From: Bacillota bacterium
GTDB taxonomy: Bacteria; Bacillota; Clostridia; Clostridiales; Clostridiaceae
Direction of reading: 5' to 3'
DNA length: 55,783 nt
Assembly (NCBI GenBank): GCA_023435985.1
Contig: JAEZKY010000243.1
Location: 1-55,783 of the forward strand
Below, piece after piece: positions 49,971 to 55,783 of this stretch. The stretch's first letter is position 1. Each line of letters begins with the position of its first letter. The notes beneath the pieces are model-generated. The model made no database searches and had not been told where the DNA came from. It saw only the letters and a list, made by a program, of their open reading frames with translations. The translations under genes and the position numbers were made by a program.

Positions 49971-51260
49971 ATGGTAAATACAGTAGGGATTTTAATACTA
50001 TTAGGTGTGTTCTTTGGTTTATTATTATTAAGAGTTCCAATAACTTTTTCACTAGGATTATCAGCTGTTGTGGCAGCTTTATATATGCACATTTCTATTA
50101 TGTCAGTAGTTCAGCAGATGGCAAAAGGTCTCAGTTCATTTTCTTTAATCACAATTCCTTTTTTTATACTTGCAGGGGAAATAATGGGGCAAGGTGGAAT
50201 TTCTACAAGACTTGTTAATTTTGCAAGGGTATTAGTAGGAAGAATAAGAGGTGGACTTGCTATGGTTGATGTGCTTGCATGCTTTTTCTTTGGAGGATTA
50301 TCAGGTTCATCGGTTGCAGATACAACATCCATAGGCTCAATTATGATTCCAATGATGGAAAAGGAAGGTTATGATAAGGATTTTGCAGTTGATGTAACAA
50401 TTGTTTCAGCAACTCAGGGAGTTCTTGTACCTCCAAGTCATAATCTGATTATATATTCCTTAGCAGCAGGTGGTTTATCAATAAGCAGTTTATTCATAGC
50501 AGGTATTGTGCCTGGTGTATTTTTAGGGTTATGTGTAATGGTATTTAGTTATATTATAGCACTAAAGAGAAAGTATCCTAAAAGTGAAAGAATTCCCTTT
50601 AAACAAGGATTATCTATGTTAAAAGATGGTATTCTTGGCCTTATGACTGCTGTAATAATCATGGGTGGTATTATGTCAGGGATATGTACTGCTACAGAAT
50701 CAGCAGCTTTAGCGACAGTTTATGCCTTTATAATTACATTTTTTGTTTATAGAGATGTACCTTTATCAACAATGGGACCAATATTAAAAAAATCTGTAAA
50801 AACAATATCTATGGTAATGGGACTTATTGCTGCTTCAGCTGGCTTTAGCTATATGATTGCTGTAACTAAACTGCCAACATTAGTTACAAATGCATTACTT
50901 GCAGTGACAGATAATAGAATAATAATATTCATTATAATAAACATAATACTTCTATTTTTAGGATGCATAATGGATATGGCACCATTAATTTTAATATCTA
51001 CTCCAATCCTATTACCAGTAGTAACACGTTTTGGAATGGATCCAATTCAATTTGGCATAATATTAATGCTAAATCTTGGAATAGGATTGCTTACACCTCC
51101 AGTTGGATCAACACTATTTGTAGGTTGTTCTATTGGAGAGATTTCTATAGAAAAAATCACAAAATCATTGATGCCATTTTATGGACTCATGGTTGTAGTT
51201 CTAATGATCTTAACATTTGTTCCACAGATTTCATTGTTTCTTCCTAGTCTTTTTAAATAA
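49971..51260 (+). CDS. dctM: TRAP transporter large permease, DctM family
   Basis: 429 residues with about 12 helices; it begins LILLGVFFGLLLLRVPITFSLGLSA and contains the family segments ILAGEIMGQGGISTRLVNFARVLVG, FFGGLSGSSVADTTSIGSIMIPMMEKEGY and LMLNLGIGLLTPPVGSTLFVG. GGAACGGAGGAG precedes the ATG, 19 bases after dctQ. It is the ion-coupled channel subunit and the last gene of the TRAP operon. Confidence 0.95.
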   Translation: MVNTVGILILLGVFFGLLLLRVPITFSLGLSAVVAALYMHISIMSVVQQMAKGLSSFSLITIPFFILAGEIMGQGGISTRLVNFARVLVGRIRGGLAMVDVLACFFFGGLSGSSVADTTSIGSIMIPMMEKEGYDKDFAVDVTIVSATQGVLVPPSHNLIIYSLAAGGLSISSLFIAGIVPGVFLGLCVMVFSYIIALKRKYPKSERIPFKQGLSMLKDGILGLMTAVIIMGGIMSGICTATESAALATVYAFIITFFVYRDVPLSTMGPILKKSVKTISMVMGLIAASAGFSYMIAVTKLPTLVTNALLAVTDNRIIIFIIINIILLFLGCIMDMAPLILISTPILLPVVTRFGMDPIQFGIILMLNLGIGLLTPPVGSTLFVGCSIGEISIEKITKSLMPFYGLMVVVLMILTFVPQISLFLPSLFK

Positions 51261-51353
51261 TTAATAATATCTTATTAGCTTTATTGTGCAATTAAGTAGA
51301 ACAAAAATCATATGTGGTACTCTTATGATTATAAAAAGCAAAATAAATAGTGG

Positions 51354-51399
51354 ATCCTGATTCTAAGATTTAATATTAAGCATTTTTAGGAATCAGGAT
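51354..51399 (+). terminator. Rho-independent terminator of the TRAP operon
   Basis: ATCCTGATTC pairs perfectly with GAATCAGGAT across a 26-base loop that can extend the stem (TAAG..TTAG); TTTTTG follows. It lies about 95 bases after the dctM stop. Confidence 0.87.
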
Positions 51400-51462
51400 T
51401 TTTGTTGTAATAAAAGTTAAAATATTTACATTAAAGGTAAAATCATACTTAATTTCAGAATA

Positions 51463-51471
51463 TGCTATAAT
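51463..51471 (+). promoter_or_regulatory. Extended -10 promoter candidate for the DUF1847 gene
   Basis: TGCTATAAT, a complete extended -10 with no good -35 seventeen bases before (TCATAC). It is the best promoter-like site in the roughly 375-base gap between dctM and the DUF1847 gene, and it would give a leader of about 160 bases. Nothing else was seen in that gap besides the terminator. Confidence 0.45.
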
Positions 51472-51636
51472 TAATTTATTATGGTAAAAGTTGCGTGAGC
51501 ATTATTGGATTGATGAAAACAAGTATGATCAACTTATTTATTCAATTTTGAAATGTGAATGGTTGTAAATAAAGTTGGCATATATAAAAATTGATTATAT
51601 ATTTTGTAAAATTTGTTAATGAAAGAAGTGAATTAT

Positions 51637-52239
51637 ATGTACAATTGTGCTTTGTGTGCTATTCATGCATGCAATAAGAAGGAATTAGATAAAGCTCCTA
51701 AGAATTGTCCAAGTCTTGATAATCAAATTGAAAAAATTAAAGAAGTTTATAAGGATGAAGAAAACCAGAAAATAGCTAAAGCATCAGCATTAGTTGTGAG
51801 TGAAGGATATTGTGAGAAGACAAGACTAGAAGAGATAATGGATTTTGCTAATAGATGTGAGTTTAAAAATATAGGTATTGCATTTTGCATTGGTTTATCA
51901 AGCGAAGCTAAAATCTTAAGTAAAGTTTTAAGTTATAATGGATTTAATGTGAATTCAATAATCTGTAAAAATGGAGGTATATCAAAAGATTTTATTGATA
52001 TAAAGTCAGAAGTTCCAATGTGTAATCCAATTGGACAAGCAGAATTTTTAAATAAAGCTAAAACAGATTTAAATATCCTATTGGGATTGTGTGTGGGACA
52101 TGATTCTTTGTTCATAAAATATTCAGAAGCTCCAATAACTGTCTTTGCAGTGAAAGACAGGGTTTTAGCACATAATCCATTAGGGGCTATATATCAAGCT
52201 GAATCTTATTATAAGGACAAACTATTTCCTGAAAAATAA
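51637..52239 (+). CDS. DUF1847-family cysteine-rich metal-binding protein
   Basis: About 200 residues from ATG 51637, after AAAGAAGTGA; the earlier in-frame ATGs lack a ribosome site. The N-terminus YNCALCAIHACNKK with further cysteines at NCP, GYC, RCEF, FCIG, ICKNGG, MCNP and GLCVGHD is the pattern of DUF1847, thought to bind metal. The conserved GLCVGHDSLFIKYSEAPITVFAVKDRVLAHNPLGAIY block near the C-terminus supports this. Its function is unknown. It is followed after 77 bases by a flavodoxin-ferredoxin fusion, suggesting a redox role. Confidence 0.85.
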   Translation: MYNCALCAIHACNKKELDKAPKNCPSLDNQIEKIKEVYKDEENQKIAKASALVVSEGYCEKTRLEEIMDFANRCEFKNIGIAFCIGLSSEAKILSKVLSYNGFNVNSIICKNGGISKDFIDIKSEVPMCNPIGQAEFLNKAKTDLNILLGLCVGHDSLFIKYSEAPITVFAVKDRVLAHNPLGAIYQAESYYKDKLFPEK

Positions 52240-52316
52240 ATACTAATACTTAAAGAGAAAATTGCATAAGAATGTGTGGAGTTATTTAATTTTAATTTAT
52301 AACTGGGAGAGAAGTC

Positions 52317-53132
52317 ATGATTATTAATTCAAGTACAATTATATATTTTTCACCAACAGGAACAACAAAAAAGGTTGCTTATGCGATTGTAAAAGGTATG
52401 GGCACAACTAACAATACCCCAATTGATTTAACTTCATTAGATGTGAGAAATGTTCTTTCACCTGCTATTAATGGAGACATAGTAATAATTGGTGTACCCG
52501 TTTATGAAGAGAGAGCTCCTGAGATGGTACATAATTTTTTAGACAGCTTAAATGGAAATAATAAGCCAGTTGTGCTGGTTGCAGTATATGGAAATTTTGG
52601 AGAAGGGATAGCCTTGAATGAGCTTGAGGTTATGGCAAAAAAGTCCAGATTTAAGATAGTAGCAGCAGGTTTGTTTATAGGAGAACATTCATTTTCAACT
52701 AAAGAAGTCCCAGTGCAAGAAGGACGCCCCAATTACGAAGATTTGAATAAAGCTGAAGTATTTGGAAAAAGAATAATTGATAAAATGAAAAAAACATACA
52801 ATTTAAATGAGTCCCTTATAGAAATTCCAAAAGGTAAGCTTCCATTAATGGCAAGGATTTTGCCTAAAAATAGTGCAAGAATGTTTACTAAGGCACCTTT
52901 GGCAAATATGGACATATGCAATAAATGTGGTTTGTGTATAAAATTATGTCCAATGAATGCAATAAATAAGGATACGATGGATATAGATCAAAATAAATGC
53001 ATCCGATGCTTTTGTTGTGTAAAGAAATGTCCTAAAAAAGCCAGAAAAATAGTTTATAAACCAAAGATTATTGTTTCTAAAATATTGAATATAAAAAATA
53101 AAAAGAGGCGAGAGCCACAAATATATATTTAA
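52317..53132 (+). CDS. Flavodoxin-ferredoxin fusion (EFR1-type)
   Basis: 271 residues. Residues 1-160 are a flavodoxin-like domain with FMN loop YFSPTGTTKKVAYAI and the aromatic-side segment VPVYEERAPEM. A linker leads to a C-terminal dicluster ferredoxin with CNKCGLCIKLCP and CIRCFCCVKKCP (two 4Fe-4S clusters) at about 200-245. Proteins of this type shuttle low-potential electrons in the cytosol of anaerobes; the partner is unknown. GGGAGAG precedes the ATG. Confidence 0.88.
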   Translation: MIINSSTIIYFSPTGTTKKVAYAIVKGMGTTNNTPIDLTSLDVRNVLSPAINGDIVIIGVPVYEERAPEMVHNFLDSLNGNNKPVVLVAVYGNFGEGIALNELEVMAKKSRFKIVAAGLFIGEHSFSTKEVPVQEGRPNYEDLNKAEVFGKRIIDKMKKTYNLNESLIEIPKGKLPLMARILPKNSARMFTKAPLANMDICNKCGLCIKLCPMNAINKDTMDIDQNKCIRCFCCVKKCPKKARKIVYKPKIIVSKILNIKNKKRREPQIYI

Positions 53133-53280
53133 AAAATTAACTAATAGTACTGAGGCTTTGCTACTATATAGATATTTGAAGGTTTTCATTAAATTGAGTA
53201 TAATCAAATAGATGAATAGTGAAAACAGATTTAAATATTATACTAATTTGAATATACATTAATCCAAGGAGGATAAAAAA

Positions 53281-53736
53281 GTGGCAAGACCAACAAAATT
53301 CCGAAGAGTTGAGTTTTTTCCTGAAGATGATTACTTTGTACCATGGGGAAAGCCAAAATGTCAAATTGAAGAAATGATTTTAAAGGTAGAAGAGCTTGAA
53401 GCAATGAGACTTAAAGATATTGAGGAATTAAATCAAGAAGAATGTGCTGAAAAAATGCAGGTATCAAGACAGACCTTTCAAAATATAATAGATAGTGCAA
53501 GAAAAAAAGTAGCTATAGCTTTAACAGAAGGAAAGGCAATAAGAATAAGCGGTGGCCACTATACTACAAAGCTTTGCAAATTTAAATGTGCAGAATGTGA
53601 AACAATCTATGAAATAAACTATGATCAAGATAGAGTCATTTGCCCAAACTGTGGTTCTGACAAAGTTATGTGTAGTAAAAAGGCAGGATTTTGCAAGAAC
53701 TGGTGCAAAAGCAATAGCGTAGAAATTAAGAAATAA
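53281..53736 (+). CDS. DUF134-family putative DNA-binding protein with zinc-ribbon tail
   Basis: 151 residues from GTG 53281, after AAGGAGG. Residues 1-95 match the DUF134 family (MARPTKFRRVEFFP, then LKVEELEAMRLKDIEELNQEECAEKMQVSRQTFQNIIDSARKKVA), with a sigma-70-region-4-like helix-turn-helix. Residues 98-147 add a cysteine-rich tail (KFKCAECETIY, ICPNCGSDKVMC, GFCKNWC), probably a zinc ribbon. Such proteins are often encoded beside Fe-S or nitrogenase-cofactor-like genes; here they lie beside redox genes. Role as a regulator is likely but unproven. Confidence 0.85.
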   Translation: MARPTKFRRVEFFPEDDYFVPWGKPKCQIEEMILKVEELEAMRLKDIEELNQEECAEKMQVSRQTFQNIIDSARKKVAIALTEGKAIRISGGHYTTKLCKFKCAECETIYEINYDQDRVICPNCGSDKVMCSKKAGFCKNWCKSNSVEIKK

Positions 53737-53770
53737 TTTGAGGCTTTGAAATTTATATGTATGAAATAAA

Positions 53771-53814
53771 AATAATAATAGATCAGTATTCAAAAATATT
53801 GGTCTATTATTATT
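53771..53814 (+). terminator. Rho-independent terminator after the DUF134 gene
   Basis: A long AU-rich stem, AATAATAATAGATCAGTATT with AATATTGGTCTATTATTATT, around a short CAAA loop, then TTTTTATT. It lies 34 bases after the stop codon. Confidence 0.82.
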
Positions 53815-53890
53815 TTTTATTTAAACATTGTAAACACTGTTGCATGTACTACTTTTAAAGGGAAAAATAAATATTCAGCTTCTATAAATA

Positions 53891-53933
53891 TGTGATTTAA
53901 TCACAATAAAAATATATGCAAATGGTTTATAAT
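53891..53933 (+). promoter_or_regulatory. Activator-type promoter of the ccdA operon: CRP/FNR-like palindrome plus TATAAT
   Basis: TGTGATTTAATCACA (53891-53905) is a perfect 15-base palindrome, and TATAAT lies at 53928-53933 with no usable -35 (AATAAA). With a start near 53940 the palindrome centre falls at about -42, the classic class II site for a CRP/FNR-family activator that replaces the -35. The half-site TGTGA is CRP-like, although the arms are one base closer than in the usual TGTGA-N6-TCACA. Redox or oxygen control would suit the thiol-redox genes downstream. Confidence 0.5.
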
Positions 53934-53950
53934 GTATAAATAGGAGAATT

Positions 53951-54111
53951 AGGCACATGAAAATAAATAACAAGTCCAAAATTGCGATGGATATTTTTCA
54001 TCAGGGCAGGAAACAAAACGCCCTCATAGCGGGCCTATTAGAGCATTTTGTTGACGCAGCATGATGGGAAATAGCCTTGCAAGAGGACTTGTTATTCATT
54101 TGATAGTGCCT
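53951..54111 (+). repeat. Palindromic repeat element, copy B (about 161 nt, plus orientation)
   Basis: Ends AGGCAC/GTGCCT. The arms AACAAGTCC and GGACTTGTT pair perfectly; the core CTCATAGCGGGCCTATTAG lies at 54023-54041, followed by ATTTTGTTGACGCAGCATGA. Copy A (47984-48143) reads the same in the core but has different, still paired, arm sequences (TAGACCA/TGGTCTG). It lies in the predicted 5' leader of ccdA. No coding frame or tRNA-like fold was seen, and no clear target duplication flanks it. Confidence 0.8.
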
Positions 54112-54167
54112 TATATAATAAGTTTATTAAATATGTTAATAAAGCCTATTTGGAGGAAAGGAAAACT

Positions 54168-54845
54168 ATGGAGTATTTTTTGCTGCTTTTAGAAGGAATC
54201 ATAACATTTATATCGCCATGCATTTTGCCGCTTCTGCCGTTATATGTCTCTTATTTTATTGGAGGTAATGAAAAAGCTGGCAAGAGTAAATATGATGCTT
54301 TTATAAATTCATTAGGCTTTGTATTAGGATTTACCATAATATTTACATTATTAGGTACACTCGCAGGGACATTTGGAAATTTTATTAAAGAGGAAAGTTC
54401 TATTATTAACTTTTTTGGCGGATTAATAGTTGTTATTTTTGGTGTTAACTATATTGGAATATTTAAAATTCCATTTTTAGAGAGAAGTTTAAAGATAAAT
54501 ATAGAAATAAAGAATTTTAGATTTTTATCGTCAATTCTATTTGGAATGATTTTTGCAATAGGTTGGACACCATGTGTTGGAACATTTTTAGGCGCTGCTC
54601 TTATGATTGCAGTTAATTCTAGAGACGTTCTTAAAGGAGCCATAATGCTTTTAATATATAGTATTGGACTTGGCATTCCTTTTGTTATATGCGCTATTTT
54701 AATAGATAAGATGAAAGAGACATTTAATTTTATAAAGAAAAATTACAAAATTATAAATACTATATCTGGAATAATTCTTATTATTATAGGAATTTCGATT
54801 ATGACTGGATACTTAAACAAACTGCTTTCAATTTTAACAATATAG
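54168..54845 (+). CDS. ccdA: Cytochrome c biogenesis/thiol-redox membrane protein, CcdA/DsbD type
   Basis: About 225 residues from ATG 54168, after GGAGGAAAGG; the frame's earlier TTG at 54150 is not used. Six membrane helices. The two redox cysteines lie in the classic places: FISPCILPLLPLY in the first helix and GWTPCVGTFLGAAL in the fourth. It passes electrons from cytoplasmic thioredoxin across the membrane to an outside thioredoxin-like acceptor, which is encoded 9 bases downstream. Confidence 0.93.
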   Translation: MEYFLLLLEGIITFISPCILPLLPLYVSYFIGGNEKAGKSKYDAFINSLGFVLGFTIIFTLLGTLAGTFGNFIKEESSIINFFGGLIVVIFGVNYIGIFKIPFLERSLKINIEIKNFRFLSSILFGMIFAIGWTPCVGTFLGAALMIAVNSRDVLKGAIMLLIYSIGLGIPFVICAILIDKMKETFNFIKKNYKIINTISGIILIIIGISIMTGYLNKLLSILTI

Positions 54846-54854
54846 GAGGTTTTT

Positions 54855-55439
54855 ATGAATAAGAAAGGATTGATTATAGCAATAATATGTTTTGTGGGAT
54901 TCTTAGCAATAGCTTACATAGGATATAATTCATTAAGTCCATCATATAGTCAGAAAAATATCGATAGTCAAGGAGATAATTCACAAAGTAAAGATTCTAA
55001 TAATTCAAGTAGCAAAGATAAAGAAAAGGATTTTGTTGTATATGATGAAAATCTTAATGAAGTAAAATTATCTGATTATATAGGAAAACCAGTTGTTGTG
55101 AATTTTTGGGCGAGTTGGTGCAAACCTTGCCAAGAAGAAATGCCTTTGTTTAATGCACTTTCAAGTAAATATAAACAAGATCAATTGGTTGTTTTAATGG
55201 TAAATATGACTGATGGGCAAAGGGAAACTATAAATACTGCTAAAAAGTTTATAAGTGACAATAATTATAATATGAATGTCTTATACGATAAGGATAGTAC
55301 TGCTGCAGTGAATTATACTATTGGATCTATACCAAGAACTTTGTTTATTGATAATGATGGATATATTGTTAAAGATTACATGGGGGAAATAACTAAAGTA
55401 GAATTGGATAATGAAATTAAATCATTATTAAGTGATTAA
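54855..55439 (+). CDS. Membrane-anchored thioredoxin-like protein, ResA/TlpA family
   Basis: 194 residues: an N-terminal anchor or uncleaved signal (residues 5-25, LIIAIICFVGFLAIAYIGY), a Ser/Asn/Lys-rich linker (about 33-58), then a TlpA-type thioredoxin fold with active site FWASWCKPCQEEMPLF and cis-Pro in IGSIPRTLFID. It works outside the membrane and is kept reduced by CcdA. AGGAGG precedes the ATG. A target such as a surface or Fe-S protein is not identified. Confidence 0.92.
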   Translation: MNKKGLIIAIICFVGFLAIAYIGYNSLSPSYSQKNIDSQGDNSQSKDSNNSSSKDKEKDFVVYDENLNEVKLSDYIGKPVVVNFWASWCKPCQEEMPLFNALSSKYKQDQLVVLMVNMTDGQRETINTAKKFISDNNYNMNVLYDKDSTAAVNYTIGSIPRTLFIDNDGYIVKDYMGEITKVELDNEIKSLLSD

Positions 55440-55530
55440 GTCACAGAAGAAGAACAGGAATGAAAATATAATTAAAGTATAAATAAATTGGAAATTATAA
55501 AGTATATAATTTAAATTGGAGGAATTAATT

Positions 55531-55783
55531 ATGGCAAAAATAATAAATAGTAATGAATTTGCTAAAAACGTTGAAAATACTAAAGGGATAGTAGTGGTTG
55601 ACTTTTTTGCAACTTGGTGTGGGCCATGTAAGATGTTAGGTCCAGTATTTGAAGGTGTTAGCAGTGAAATGTCAGATAAAGCTAAATTTTTCAAATTAGA
55701 TGTTGATGAAAGCGGTAATGTAGCAGACAAATATGGCATATCAGCAGTTCCAACAATGATTATATTTAAAGATGGAGTACCAG
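55531..55783 (+). CDS. trxA: Thioredoxin, truncated by the window end
   Basis: The first 84 codons of a thioredoxin, starting at ATG 55531 after GGAGG. The active site reads FFATWCGPCKMLGPVF and the cis-Pro loop AVPTMIIFKDGV. About 20 residues lie beyond the window. Placed after ccdA and the ResA-like gene, it would be the cytosolic electron donor for that pathway; a thioredoxin reductase gene may follow outside the window. Confidence 0.92.
   Translation, partial: MAKIINSNEFAKNVENTKGIVVVDFFATWCGPCKMLGPVFEGVSSEMSDKAKFFKLDVDESGNVADKYGISAVPTMIIFKDGVP

Noticed and set aside
53951..54111. Interpreting the palindromic element as a riboswitch for ccdA
   Set aside because: Another copy lies in the opposite orientation after a response-regulator gene, so its position relative to genes is not conserved.
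1..55783. CRISPR arrays, tRNA or rRNA genes, integrase/attachment sites, phage genes
   Set aside because: No regularly spaced repeats, tRNA-like cloverleaf with CCA context, rRNA sequence, integrase or phage structural genes were recognised on either strand.

Overview
The window looks like a chromosomal stretch of a saccharolytic, spore-former-type Clostridium (sensu stricto, in the general neighbourhood of C. beijerinckii or C. saccharoperbutylacetonicum). This is inferred from the very low G+C, strong AGGAGG-type ribosome sites, long polysaccharide-utilisation operons fed by ABC importers without their own ATPase, and the many clostridial families present. It contains no rRNA, tRNA, CRISPR array or intact transposase that I can see.

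Block 1 (1-13964) is a xylan/arabinoxylan locus: the end of a YesM-type sensor kinase, its YesN/AraC-type regulator, a frameshifted GH43, an Ig-containing GH43, a decayed GH39 fragment, an oligosaccharide ABC importer (lipoprotein plus two permeases), then GH8 Rex (reducing-end xylose-releasing exo-oligoxylanase), GH43 beta-xylosidase and GH39 beta-xylosidase. Imported xylo-oligosaccharides would be cut from both ends in the cytosol.

Block 2 (14015-23003) holds small accessory units: a TetR regulator divergent from a flavodoxin/Old-Yellow-Enzyme pair with a clear promoter-operator, a Gfo/Idh/MocA oxidoreductase, a MATE exporter, an MFS transporter stub, and a TetR plus rifampicin-phosphotransferase-like operon with two abutting palindromic operators.

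Block 3 (23180-35452) is the most coherent system: an alpha-1,3-glucan (nigeran/mutan-type) utilisation locus. A secreted GH87 enzyme would cut the polymer, a lipoprotein/two-permease ABC importer would bring in oligomers, two GH65 phosphorylases would release beta-glucose 1-phosphate, and beta-phosphoglucomutase would make glucose 6-phosphate. A LacI regulator and three matching operator sites tie it together.

Block 4 (35613-43561) has a DAACS symporter, a chemoreceptor followed directly by a TusA-like protein, a LysR regulator, and a sulfur-transfer operon made of two YeeE/YedE half-transporters flanking a TusA-like protein and ending in a thioredoxin reductase with a fused cysteine-less thioredoxin domain.

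Block 5 (43615-51399) has a gene remnant, a hypothetical protein, a second sensor kinase/AraC-type regulator pair and a TRAP transporter. Block 6 (51463-55783) is a redox cluster: DUF1847, a flavodoxin-ferredoxin fusion, DUF134, CcdA, a ResA/TlpA-type thioredoxin and the start of thioredoxin.

Three copies of a palindromic element with ends AGGCAC/GTGCCT (two of about 160 nt, one deleted to a bare hairpin) lie in blocks 5 and 6; compensatory arm changes suggest that their fold matters. All three solute-binding-protein genes are followed by an intra-operon hairpin before the permease genes. All identifications come from reading the sequence and from memory of protein families; no database search was run.
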